From positions 1 through 39,230 of the forward strand of contig CACWID010000027.1 in assembly GCA_902760865.1 (NCBI GenBank): DNA of 39,230 bases, read 5' to 3'. The DNA comes from an uncultured Bacteroidales bacterium (GTDB lineage Bacteria; Bacteroidota; Bacteroidia; Bacteroidales; Muribaculaceae). The translations under genes were made by a program, and so were the position numbers. The notes below the pieces were generated by a model. That model was not told the DNA's origin and did no database searches. It worked only from the letters and a program-made list of their open reading frames with translations. This document shows, piece by piece, positions 1-7,617 of the stretch (positions are counted from its first letter, which is position 1; every line of letters starts with the position of its first letter).

Positions 1-621
1 AACCTTCAATCCATCACGGGCATGGAGTACCTGAACACCAGCGAGGTGACCAACATGGCCTATATGTTCATGTTGTGCACAAGCTTGACAAGCCTTGATT
101 TGAGCCACTTCAACACGTCCAAGGTGACCGATATGAATTCCATGTTCTGTAAATGCAGCAGCCTGACGAGTCTTGACTTGAGCAGTTTCAATACGTCCAA
201 GGTGACCAAAATGGGCTGGATGTTCTCTAACTGCAGCAATCTGCGGACCATTTACGTGGGCAGTGGCTGGAGCACTGCGGCCGTGACGAGCTCGAATGAT
301 ATGTTCAGGGACTGCACCAACCTGGTGGGCGGCCAGGGCACGACCTACAATGAATCCAACCCTTGGGATAAGACCTACGCCCACATCGACGGCGGCACGA
401 GCAACCCGGGCTACTTCACCGCGAAGAACGCTGGCCTGCGTGGCGACGTGAACGGCGACGGCAGCGTGAACATCAGCGACGTGACGGCACTGATCAACTA
501 CCTGCTGAGCGGCAATGCCACGGGCATTAACCTCACTGCAGCCAACTGCAACCAGGATGGCAGCGTCAACATCAGCGACGTGACGGCCCTGATCAATTAT
601 CTGCTCTCCCACTCGTGGTAG
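1..621 (+). CDS. BspA-like DUF285 surface protein with C-terminal dockerin-like domain (5' end missing)
   Basis: The reading frame is open from base 1, so the protein begins outside the window. The visible part has DUF285/BspA leucine-rich-like repeats of about 23-25 residues, with the recurring pattern LNTSxVTxMxxMFxxCxxLxSLDLSxF. A short cap follows (TIYVGSGW, then LVGGQGTTY and a DGGTSNPGYF turn). The last ~60 residues hold two calcium-loop-like segments, GDVNGDGSVNISDVTALIN and a second NQDGSVNISDVTALIN, typical of dockerin type I. The protein ends in HSW. Family knowledge suggests a secreted, surface-exposed adhesin-like protein; the ligand is unknown. It is a close paralogue of the next gene, which has the same order of parts. 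Confidence 0.85.
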   Translation, partial: NLQSITGMEYLNTSEVTNMAYMFMLCTSLTSLDLSHFNTSKVTDMNSMFCKCSSLTSLDLSSFNTSKVTKMGWMFSNCSNLRTIYVGSGWSTAAVTSSNDMFRDCTNLVGGQGTTYNESNPWDKTYAHIDGGTSNPGYFTAKNAGLRGDVNGDGSVNISDVTALINYLLSGNATGINLTAANCNQDGSVNISDVTALINYLLSHSW

Positions 622-650
622 CTGTTAGCCATTAGCCATTAGCCATTAGC

Positions 651-876
651 TGGCATTCGCGTTCCTTTTGCCTCACGCTAAGACGCTAAGATTATAATAA
701 GCATCCGCATTCCTGTCAACAGGGGTGCGGATGCTTCATTCATAAATGAACGCGGATTACGCTGATTATCGCTGATTATTTAATAAATTCGTGTAATTCG
801 CGTAATCAGCGTTTTAAAATCAAGTGCGGCAGGCCATTAATTATTCTTAGCGCCTTAGCGCCTTAGCGTGGGATGC
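651..876. repeat. MITE-like composite intergenic element, copy 1
   Basis: This fills most of the 381-bp gap between the two BspA-like genes. The left arm (651-691) reads TGGCATTCGCGTTCC then TTTTGCCTCACGCTAAGACG. The right arm (about 843-876) carries its inverted counterpart, CTTAGCGCCTTAGCG. Between them are a GC-rich hairpin (about 701-735, GCATCCGCA paired with TGCGGATGC) and an AT-rich block of ATTACGC/GCGTAAT half-palindromes (about 750-815). The same parts in the same order recur at 3834-4070. Just before it, 622-650 holds short tandem TTAGCCA repeats that abut the stop codon. Confidence 0.6.
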
Positions 877-954
877 AGTGTGCGGGTGTTTTTTTGTTTT
901 TTCAGGGTGGTGCCGAAATTGGGAGTTCTGATGGGCCAAAACAAATATTTTTAC

Positions 955-962
955 TAAATTTG
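955..962 (+). promoter_or_regulatory. Bacteroidetes -7 box for the 920-aa BspA-like gene
   Basis: TAAATTTG matches the Bacteroidetes TAnnTTTG element. No convincing TTTG lies 19-21 bp upstream. Transcription would start near 969, giving a leader of about 34 nt before the ATG at 1003. Confidence 0.5.
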
Positions 963-1002
963 CGGCAAAATTATATTATTCACGTGCTAATTTGCTTGTA
1001 AT

Positions 1003-3765
1003 ATGAAGAATTTGTTACTTTTTCGGATGGTCGTCCTGGTGACGGCCGTGATGTGTGCCCTCGGCGTCAGTGCCCAAGAGGCCTATGCTGTGTACACGTC
1101 TGAGAACACGACGCTGTCGTTCTACTACGACAACGACCGCAGTAGCCGCACGGGCACAACCTACGACTTAAACAATGGTCCCGTCGATCCCGGTTGGGTT
1201 GCCGATTTCACTTATCTCAATGTGAAGCAGGTGGTCTTTGACCCCTCGTTTGCCGGTGCCCGCCCGATCAGCACCTTCTACTGGTTCTCCGGAATGAGGA
1301 ACCTTGAAACCATTACAGGTCTGGAGTACCTGAACACCAGCGAGGTGACACGCATGGATGACATGTTCAACCGCTGCTATAAGTTGACGAGCCTGGATCT
1401 GGAAAAATTCAACATCTCGAAGGTGACCGACTTGAGCGAGATGTTCAGGAGCTGCAGTGCTCTGCAGACCATCTACGTGGGCGATGGCTGGAAAATGAGT
1501 GAGATGGCTCTCACTAGCTCTCATAATGTGTTCAAGGACTGCACCAGTCTCGTGGGAGGCAGGGGTACGGCCTATGACGCCGCCCATGTGGATGCCGACT
1601 ATGCCCACGTCGACGGTGGCACGGGTAACCCAGGCTACCTGAGTGCAGGCACCATGTCCTATGTCTGCTACACGCCCGAGAACACGACGCTGACGTTCTA
1701 CTACGATAACCAGCGCGATTCCCGCCCGGGCAGGATCTATGACCTGAACGTGGGACTCAACAGAGTCGGTTGGGAACTGGACCATACCTGTAGCGAGGTG
1801 ACCAATGCGGTCATTGACCCCTCGTTCGCCGGTGCCCGCCCAACGACAACCTATGCTTGGTTTTATGGGATGAATAAAATTGACACCATCATCGGCCTGG
1901 AGTACTTGAACACCAGCGAGGTGACCATTATGAACTGGATGTTCGGGCACAGCAATAATTTGGAGCACATCGACGTGAGTCACTTTAACACCGATAAGGT
2001 GACCTCAATGTATGCAATGTTCGGGGATTGCGAGAAACTAAAGACCCTTGACCTGTCCAACTGGAACACTGCCAATGTGACCGACATGGACATGATGTTC
2101 TCATTCTGTCTCGAACTGAAAACCATCTACGTGGGCAGTGGCTGGAACACCGATTGCGTCACTGCATCAGAGCATATGTTCGCAAACAACTTTCTCCTGG
2201 TGGGCGGCCAGGGCACAGCCTGGGACGCCTCCAACCCGAGGGACAAGACTTATGCCCACATCGACGGCGGCACGGGCAACCCAGGCTACTTGACCGATAA
2301 GTTCAATCCTGTGGCCTATGCTGTGTTTGAGAACACGACGCTGACGTTCTACTACGACTTCGAGCGCAATAGCCGCTCGGGCAAGGTCTATGAACTGAAC
2401 ACGGACAGCAACTTTCCCGCCTGGGATGAAGACGGCATCACCGGCATTGTGAACTATGCGGCCTTTGACCCCTCGTTTGCCGATGCGCGCCCGACGTCCA
2501 CCCACGGTTGGTTCCTCGGTATGCAGTTCCTTAAGACTATCAGAGGCTTGGAATATCTGAATACCAGCGAGGTGACTGACATGGGTGATATGTTCAATTA
2601 TTGCAGCCAATTGACAAGCATCGATGTGAGTCACTTCAACACCGAGAAGGTGACCTTTATGGCAGGGATGTTCGTTTTTTGCAGCAAACTGAAGAGTCTT
2701 GACCTGAGCAGTTTCAACACGGCTAATGTGGCCGCCATGAGATTTATGTTCTATAATTGCGGCGAACTGCAAACCATCTATGTGGGCGATGGTTGGAGCA
2801 CCGCGGCCGCTACAGGAGGCGGCTATCAGATGTTCCAGGACTGCAACAGCCTCGTCGGCGGCCAAGGCACGACCTACGATCCCGACCACACCGAGGAGGA
2901 CTACGCCCACCTCGACGGCGGTCCCGACAATCCGGGCTATTTCTCGCTGAATGATGTCGTTGAGAAACCGCAGGTGATTTGGTGTGAAGGTAATACCACG
3001 CTTTATTTTATTAATTCCGAAACGATCTATGACGCTGGTGACACCTACGACGGACAGACCGTTACCAACGCATGGAGTGGATACGCGGTGACAGCTACTC
3101 CCGATGTCGACCCCGATTTTAATACTACCGCAAGAAATTATTGTACACGGGTGGTCTTCGATGAATCTTTTGCCACTGTAAGACCAACCTCATGCTATGG
3201 CTGGTTTCATGAATTTGAGCATTTAACGGTTATTGAGGGCATAGAGAACCTGAATACCTCCAACGTGACAACCATGGCATTGATGTTTTGTAATTGTGAA
3301 AAATTGACATCTCTTGACTTGTCGAACTTCAACACAGCCAAAGTAAGGCAATTGTTCTATATGTTTTATGGTTGCGAAAAACTGCAAACCATCTATGTGG
3401 GCGATGGTTGGATACTGGGTGACATGGATCAAGAGCTTTTTGGAAATGTGTTCAATGGCTGTTTTAGCCTGGTTGGTGGTAAGGGCACGACCTTTGATCC
3501 CGACCATGTGAATGCCGATTACGCCCACCTCGACGGCGGTCCCGACAATCCCGGCTACTTCACCGAGAAGCCTGCCTTCATCCGTGGCGACGTGAACGGC
3601 GACAGCAATGTGAACATCAGCGATGTGACGGCCCTGATCAACTACCTGCTCTCGCACAATGCCGTTGGCATCAACCTCGATGCCGCCGACTGCAACAAGG
3701 ACGGTGCCATCAACATCAGCGACGTGACAGCCCTGGTCAACTACCTGCTCACAAACCACTGGTAA
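1003..3765 (+). CDS. Secreted BspA-like protein, four DUF285 modules plus dockerin-like C-terminus
   Basis: 920 aa. The signal peptide is residues 1 to about 24 (hydrophobic core VVLVTAVMCALGVSA, cleavage near AQE). The mature part is four tandem modules at roughly residues 27-217, 218-436, 437-654 and 655-858. Modules 1-3 open with an ENTTLxFYYD strand; module 4 has a divergent opening (GNTTLYFINSE). Each module then has a VxxDPSFAxxRPT-like segment, two or three DUF285 repeats (LNTSEVTxMxxMF), an IYVGxGW cap and a DGGxxNPGY end. Residues about 860-920 are a dockerin-like pair, GDVNGDSNVNISDVTALIN and NKDGAINISDVTALVN, ending in NHW. BspA relatives are surface adhesins that bind host or bacterial surfaces; here the ligand is unknown. 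The modules look like tandem duplications, and the last one has diverged most. Confidence 0.88.
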   Translation: MKNLLLFRMVVLVTAVMCALGVSAQEAYAVYTSENTTLSFYYDNDRSSRTGTTYDLNNGPVDPGWVADFTYLNVKQVVFDPSFAGARPISTFYWFSGMRNLETITGLEYLNTSEVTRMDDMFNRCYKLTSLDLEKFNISKVTDLSEMFRSCSALQTIYVGDGWKMSEMALTSSHNVFKDCTSLVGGRGTAYDAAHVDADYAHVDGGTGNPGYLSAGTMSYVCYTPENTTLTFYYDNQRDSRPGRIYDLNVGLNRVGWELDHTCSEVTNAVIDPSFAGARPTTTYAWFYGMNKIDTIIGLEYLNTSEVTIMNWMFGHSNNLEHIDVSHFNTDKVTSMYAMFGDCEKLKTLDLSNWNTANVTDMDMMFSFCLELKTIYVGSGWNTDCVTASEHMFANNFLLVGGQGTAWDASNPRDKTYAHIDGGTGNPGYLTDKFNPVAYAVFENTTLTFYYDFERNSRSGKVYELNTDSNFPAWDEDGITGIVNYAAFDPSFADARPTSTHGWFLGMQFLKTIRGLEYLNTSEVTDMGDMFNYCSQLTSIDVSHFNTEKVTFMAGMFVFCSKLKSLDLSSFNTANVAAMRFMFYNCGELQTIYVGDGWSTAAATGGGYQMFQDCNSLVGGQGTTYDPDHTEEDYAHLDGGPDNPGYFSLNDVVEKPQVIWCEGNTTLYFINSETIYDAGDTYDGQTVTNAWSGYAVTATPDVDPDFNTTARNYCTRVVFDESFATVRPTSCYGWFHEFEHLTVIEGIENLNTSNVTTMALMFCNCEKLTSLDLSNFNTAKVRQLFYMFYGCEKLQTIYVGDGWILGDMDQELFGNVFNGCFSLVGGKGTTFDPDHVNADYAHLDGGPDNPGYFTEKPAFIRGDVNGDSNVNISDVTALINYLLSHNAVGINLDAADCNKDGAINISDVTALVNYLLTNHW

Positions 3766-3833
3766 GAAACTACGAATTACGCGAATTGAACTAATTAGGC
3801 ATCCGCGTTCTTATTAATTCAAATTTCACTAAT

Positions 3834-4070
3834 TGGCATCCGCGTTCTTTTTGCCTCACGCTAAGACGCTAAGAATTTTTGATTAAGATGGCATCCGCGT
3901 TCCGTTTGACAGGAACGCGGATGTCTTGTGTTTTTTTACGTGAATTATCGCGAATTAATCATTAATTAATTCATGATTAATTAACGGTAATTATATGTAA
4001 GAAAAACTGGGTGCGTCAGCCCCTTAAATATCCTTTGCGCCTTAGCGTGAGGCAAAAGGATGCGGAAGCC
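3834..4070. repeat. MITE-like composite intergenic element, copy 2
   Basis: This occupies most of the 354-bp gap after the second BspA-like gene. The left arm 3834-3874 matches copy 1 (651-691) at about 39 of 41 positions. The right arm 4031-4070 is its imperfect inverted copy, giving terminal inverted repeats of about 40 bp ending GGCATCCGCG / rc GGCTTCCGCA. Inside is a strong hairpin (about 3892-3926, GCATCCGCGTTCC paired with GGAACGCGGATG) and an AT-rich block of ATTAAT palindromes. A second direct copy of GGCATCCGCGTTCTT lies at 3798-3812. No target-site duplication or open reading frame was seen. Confidence 0.6.
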
Positions 4071-4119
4071 TCAATAAAAAGTTGTTTAAGTTGTTTTTTA
4101 ATAAAAGCCGCTGTCGCCA

Positions 4120-6336
4120 TCAGTTGCCGCTTCTCAGGCCGCCCACGAGGTCGTCGTTCTCGACGGTTTTTTCGGTCTGCTTGACGCGTGTGTTGCTGGA
4201 GCCGAAGGCATAGCTAAGCGATAGTTGCACGTTGCGTTGGTTGAAGTGACCCACGCCGTGATTCACATAGTCGCCCTGCGTGATGTATCCCTTGGATACC
4301 TCGCACTTGTGCAGGATGGAATAGGCGGTCAGGCGTGCCGTCAGGCGGTTGTCCTTGAGGAAGGAGCGTGACAGACCCAGCATAATCGTCGGGTCGGGTA
4401 TGGTGCTGTAGCCATACACATGACGCAGGTCATGGCCGATTTCGTACCACATGCAGGTCGCCGTCGCGCGCAGCTTCCATGGCAGTTGCTGCGTGAGTTG
4501 GGCATAGAGGTTGCCGCCCCATCCGCTGTTGGTCAAGTCCTGCGAGGGATTGCGGTAGCGCTTGTAGCACAATTCCCCGTTCATGTAGAAAGTGGTCTTG
4601 GATGTCATCATCCACTGCACAAAGCCCCCCACGCCAGCCATCAGGTAGTGACAGTCATTGCTGTTGGTCAAGTGGACAATGCCGTCCTGGACTGTGCGAT
4701 AAGTGCCGATGAGGTTGCGGGTGATGGTCAAGGTGGGCTTGATATTGAAGGTCAAGCGGTTGCCTGTGTGCTGGAGGTTGAGGCTCAGCATGTTGTTGCG
4801 GGCGCTCGACAGGTGAGGGTTGCCATATTCTATCGTCGTGGTATAACGCCTGACTGCGGGATTGAGGTACTGGATGCCGGGGCGGTTGAGGCTTGTCGCC
4901 CAGGACAGCCGCAGGCTGTTGGACGGCGACAGTTGCCAGTGAACGCTCGCCGAGGGCACCAGGTCATGCAGGTCGCGCCCGAAAGCTTCCCCGTCGCCAT
5001 TGGGATAACTGGCGCGGAAGTGGCTGTACTCATATCGCAACCCGCCACGCAGGGTAACGTCGCCCACCTGATAGCGCCATGAGGCATAGGCGGCACCCAC
5101 GTGCGTGTCGTGCCTGAAGCGGGTGTCGGTGTCCAGTTCAGCATCACTGTTATACTGCATGCGGTTGTGGCTCTTGTTCAGACGCAGGATGTACTTGCCG
5201 CCCACTTCCAGCAGGTGATGCGTCCACAGTGGCAACTGGTAGTCGAGTTGCCACGTGTGCTCGACGAAGCGTTCCTTGCCCCACTTGCTATAGGCCGTGT
5301 AGTCAAACGGCGGGTTGACCAGGTTGATGAGCGAGTCATACTGTTCCTCGTGCTGGCCCGTGGTCGAGAACATGTAAGAGGCGGTCAGGACTTCGTCCTT
5401 GCGGCTGGTGCGGTGCTCCCAGTCGGCACGGCCGTTCCACGACATGAAGCCATACTGCGGCAGGGTGAACGGGTTATCATAGGAGGTGATTAACTGCCCT
5501 GCCGCGTCATGATACTCGATGTGGCTGTCGCCGTAGATGTTCAGCCCGTAGCGGTAACCGCCGAAGGAGGCCGTAATCAGGTTCAGCGAATCGATTTCCA
5601 GGCTGGCGTTCAGGTTAAGGTTATAAACCCAAGCGGGCTGCTCGTTGCGATAGCGATTGTACATCGTGGTGCCCGTGTCCTTATAGGTCGTCCAGGTCTC
5701 GTCCTCGCCGGCAAACTGGCGATGTGCCTGTTTCTGGTAAAATGCTGTCGCTCCCAGTGTGAACTTGCCAACTCGTGCCGCGACATAGGCACTCGCGTTG
5801 GGCGAGCCGAAGGTGTTGATCGAGGCCGACACCGTGCCGTTCACACCCTCGATACGCATGCCCTCGACAGTGACGATGTTTAATATTGCCGTTGCCCCCT
5901 CGGCATCATAGCGGGCACCAGGCTCGGTGATGACCTCGATGCGCTTGATCACGCTGGCGGGCATGGCACGCAAGACCTCCTTGGGGTTGGACGACAGGGC
6001 AGGGTCGGGGTGCCCGTTCTTGTATATCTTGAAACTGCTGCTGCCGTTGACGCGCACATTGTCCTGGCCGTCAACGCTCACCAGCGGCACGCGCCGCAGC
6101 ACATCGAGTAACGTGCTCGTGCGCGCCTCGGGGTCGGCCTGCACATTGTAACTCAAGCGGTCGTCGAGCGTCTTGACCAGCTGGCGCATGGTCACCACCT
6201 CCACGTCCTGTAACTGCAGGGTGTCGCCCCACTCGGTTGCCACGCTGTCCTGCCCGTCGTTGTCCTGGGCTATAGCGCTGACTGCGGATCCTATCACCGC
6301 AACCATTACCATCACGATTTTTACCATTCGATTCAT
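4120..6336 (-). CDS. TonB-dependent outer-membrane receptor (OMP_b-brl_3-type barrel)
   Basis: 738 aa. The signal peptide runs to about residue 23 (VSAIAQ). A plug domain follows at roughly residues 45-155, with LLDVLRRVPLVSVDG, VRVNGSSSFKIYKNG, IKRIEVITEPGARYDAEG and AILNIVT, all typical of TonB receptor plugs. The rest, to about residue 725, is a beta-barrel rich in alternating aromatic strands, resembling the outer membrane protein beta-barrel family of Bacteroidetes. Unlike many relatives there is no N-terminal carboxypeptidase-like or STN domain, so TonB-linked uptake is likely but signalling through a FecR partner is not. The substrate cannot be told. The histidine kinase/response regulator pair at 7618-9770 is the likely regulator, because the same 23-bp sequence lies upstream of both. 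Confidence 0.85.
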   Translation of the reverse strand: MNRMVKIVMVMVAVIGSAVSAIAQDNDGQDSVATEWGDTLQLQDVEVVTMRQLVKTLDDRLSYNVQADPEARTSTLLDVLRRVPLVSVDGQDNVRVNGSSSFKIYKNGHPDPALSSNPKEVLRAMPASVIKRIEVITEPGARYDAEGATAILNIVTVEGMRIEGVNGTVSASINTFGSPNASAYVAARVGKFTLGATAFYQKQAHRQFAGEDETWTTYKDTGTTMYNRYRNEQPAWVYNLNLNASLEIDSLNLITASFGGYRYGLNIYGDSHIEYHDAAGQLITSYDNPFTLPQYGFMSWNGRADWEHRTSRKDEVLTASYMFSTTGQHEEQYDSLINLVNPPFDYTAYSKWGKERFVEHTWQLDYQLPLWTHHLLEVGGKYILRLNKSHNRMQYNSDAELDTDTRFRHDTHVGAAYASWRYQVGDVTLRGGLRYEYSHFRASYPNGDGEAFGRDLHDLVPSASVHWQLSPSNSLRLSWATSLNRPGIQYLNPAVRRYTTTIEYGNPHLSSARNNMLSLNLQHTGNRLTFNIKPTLTITRNLIGTYRTVQDGIVHLTNSNDCHYLMAGVGGFVQWMMTSKTTFYMNGELCYKRYRNPSQDLTNSGWGGNLYAQLTQQLPWKLRATATCMWYEIGHDLRHVYGYSTIPDPTIMLGLSRSFLKDNRLTARLTAYSILHKCEVSKGYITQGDYVNHGVGHFNQRNVQLSLSYAFGSSNTRVKQTEKTVENDDLVGGLRSGN

Positions 6337-6368
6337 TTGACTTAGTTTTTATCGTTAGAATTTGGCCG

Positions 6369-6376
6369 CAAAATTA
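6369..6376 (-). promoter_or_regulatory. -7 box of the TonB receptor gene
   Basis: On the minus strand this reads TAATTTTG, a match to TAnnTTTG. It predicts a start near 6363 and a leader of about 27 nt before the ATG at 6336. Two AGTCTTAAC boxes lie 40-70 bp upstream and no clear -33 TTTG is present, which would suit an activator-dependent promoter. Confidence 0.5.
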
Positions 6377-6416
6377 CCTCGATTCACTCTCTCCAGAGCC
6401 CTCGCGCGACTTACCA

Positions 6417-6449
6417 AGTCTTAACCGAAAACTTATTTAGTCTTAACGT
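6417..6449. promoter_or_regulatory. Putative response-regulator operator, with copy 1 of a 23-bp direct repeat
   Basis: AGTCTTAAC occurs at 6417-6425 and again at 6439-6447, 22 bp apart, which is two helical turns. A partial ACTTAT sits between them. The sub-segment 6427-6449 (beginning GAAAACTTATTTAG and ending TCTTAACGT) is repeated perfectly at 7555-7577, upstream of the kinase gene. Spaced direct repeats are the usual target form of OmpR-family regulators. Assigning this site to the adjacent regulator is inference. Confidence 0.5.
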
Positions 6450-6492
6450 CTAATTATTTTTTGTTTCATGATAGAATCTCCATAATTTTCAT

Positions 6493-6500
6493 TATCTTTG
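6493..6500 (+). promoter_or_regulatory. -7 box of the DUF3791/DUF3990 cassette
   Basis: TATCTTTG matches TAnnTTTG. The upstream in-frame TTG at 6498 lies inside this box, so the ATG at 6525 is the better start. The leader would be about 18 nt. Confidence 0.5.
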
Positions 6501-6524
6501 CCCCATAACAATTGTCGTTATCGT

Positions 6525-6764
6525 ATGGAACAACTCGTTGAAATATCAAAGACTCAAGTGATCATGGCATTTGTGGCTACTTGTATCGAGAGTAGCGCAC
6601 GACTGCTCAATACCACCTATCAGGAGGTGTACCATCGTATGAAGCGTGTCGGCATGATCGAACGATATATAATTCCCCATTACGAGTCCTTACATACCGA
6701 AAGTCGCGAAAGTATAGCAAACGGCATGATTGAATGTCTTAATCAATGGGAGGAGTCAAAATGA
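6525..6764 (+). CDS. DUF3791-like small protein
   Basis: 79 aa, helical and soluble, with no signal peptide. The segment VIMAFVATCIESSARLLNTTYQEVYHRMKRVGMIERYIIPHYESLHT fits the DUF3791 pattern of a helix, then VY..., a short hydrophobic stretch, then YxxLHT. The start is the ATG at 6525, because an earlier TTG overlaps the promoter. It overlaps the next gene by 4 bp (ATGA), so the two are translationally coupled. DUF3791 proteins are commonly seen beside DUF3990 proteins. A role as partner or antitoxin of the DUF3990 protein is inference only. The cassette is visibly AT-richer than its neighbours, with more TTA, ATA and AGA codons, which hints at transfer. Confidence 0.65.
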   Translation: MEQLVEISKTQVIMAFVATCIESSARLLNTTYQEVYHRMKRVGMIERYIIPHYESLHTESRESIANGMIECLNQWEESK

Positions 6765-7252
6765 GTGAGATAATTGTTTACCATGGCGGAACGGATATAG
6801 TTGAGACCCCGATTTGCAAATTAGGTCGTAAAAACCTTGACTTCGGGCAAGGGTTTTATGTGACTGACATTCGGAAACAAGCCTTAGATTGGGCTATCTT
6901 GATAGCGGATCGCAGAAAGAAACAACCTGTACTGAACCGATATATATTGAAGCGTGATAAGATTTTATCTGAGGGAAGATGCAAAATCTTTAATGCCTAC
7001 GACCTTGATTGGTTAGAGTTTATTGTTGCAAGCCGGCGGGGCCAGCAGGTTGCAGAAGCCTTTGACTACATTGAGGGTGGTGTAGCTAATGATAGAGTAG
7101 TTGACACGGTTAATCTGTATATGCTAGGACTGATGGATATTGACACTGCATTAGGGCGCCTGTCACAGCATCAGCCAAACAACCAGATGTGTTTACTTAG
7201 CCAAGAAATCACTGACAAATACTTGATTTATGATGGAACCGAAACAATATGA
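6761..7252 (+). CDS. DUF3990 protein, ADP-ribosyltransferase-like
   Basis: 163 aa from the ATG at 6761, which overlaps the previous stop codon; an earlier ATG at 6746 is less likely. The N-terminus VYHGG (His8, Gly9), the LDFGQGFYVT motif (Tyr33) and the late NNQMCLLSQE segment are the conserved parts of DUF3990. Together they resemble the His-Tyr-Glu/Gln layout of ADP-ribosyltransferase folds. Such domains often act as toxins or effectors by modifying protein or nucleic acid with NAD, but no activity can be read from sequence alone. There is no secretion signal. It is the middle gene of three overlapping genes, which is typical of a toxin-antitoxin-like or defence module. Confidence 0.65.
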   Translation: MSEIIVYHGGTDIVETPICKLGRKNLDFGQGFYVTDIRKQALDWAILIADRRKKQPVLNRYILKRDKILSEGRCKIFNAYDLDWLEFIVASRRGQQVAEAFDYIEGGVANDRVVDTVNLYMLGLMDIDTALGRLSQHQPNNQMCLLSQEITDKYLIYDGTETI

Positions 7253-7481
7253 TGACCCTGTCAAATCACCGATTGTTCAAGAAATCATTCTGAGCAACCG
7301 CATCGGTGCCATCTCAGTGGAGCTGGCTAAGCGGCTTGACATTGAACCTGTAAAAGCTTTGGAACTGTTTTATGAGAGCCAGACTTGTGCCGACCTGCAT
7401 GACAAATCCACGGGCCTCTATCTTTATAGCGATCTTTACATTGCCGATGAGTTCATCCAGGAGTGGCAAAACCATCAGTAG
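7230..7481 (+). CDS. Small protein of the DUF3791/DUF3990 locus
   Basis: 83 aa, or 82 if the second of two adjacent ATGs is used. It overlaps the end of the DUF3990 gene by about 20 bp, so it belongs to the same transcript. The central segment IGAISVELAKRLDIEPVKALELFYESQ is helical, and is followed by TGLYLYSDLYIADEFI. The pattern resembles small helical proteins often found next to DUF3990 genes, but I cannot name the family with certainty. It may form part of an inhibitor or adaptor for the ADP-ribosyltransferase-like partner; this is a guess from context. Confidence 0.6.
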   Translation: MMEPKQYDDPVKSPIVQEIILSNRIGAISVELAKRLDIEPVKALELFYESQTCADLHDKSTGLYLYSDLYIADEFIQEWQNHQ

Positions 7482-7554
7482 CCACAAGAACAATACATTA
7501 TATTCATCTATTTAGCCTTAATCTTATCCATCAATCGCCTGTAAGAAGCGTCAT

Positions 7555-7577
7555 GAAAACTTATTTAGTCTTAACGT
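7555..7577. repeat. Copy 2 of the 23-bp direct repeat, upstream of the kinase gene
   Basis: Identical over 23 bp to 6427-6449 and in the same orientation, 1128 bp downstream. It contains AGTCTTAAC at 7567-7575, centred about 46 bp before the predicted start of the kinase transcript. That is a normal position for an OmpR-family activator. It also forms the right boundary of the three-gene cassette. Confidence 0.6.
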
Positions 7578-7603
7578 AGTAGAGGACTAATGGGTAAAAT
7601 GTG

Positions 7604-7611
7604 TATTTTTG
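7604..7611 (+). promoter_or_regulatory. -7 box of the two-component operon, next to the start codon
   Basis: TATTTTTG lies only 6 bp before the ATG at 7618, so the transcript would be leaderless or nearly so. No -33 TTTG is present. The upstream TTG at 7609 is part of this box and is not a start. Confidence 0.45.
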
Positions 7612-7617
7612 CGGGTG

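Noticed and set aside
6498-6524. Upstream TTG start for the first cassette gene
   Set aside because: The TTG is part of the TATCTTTG promoter box, so it would lie outside the message.
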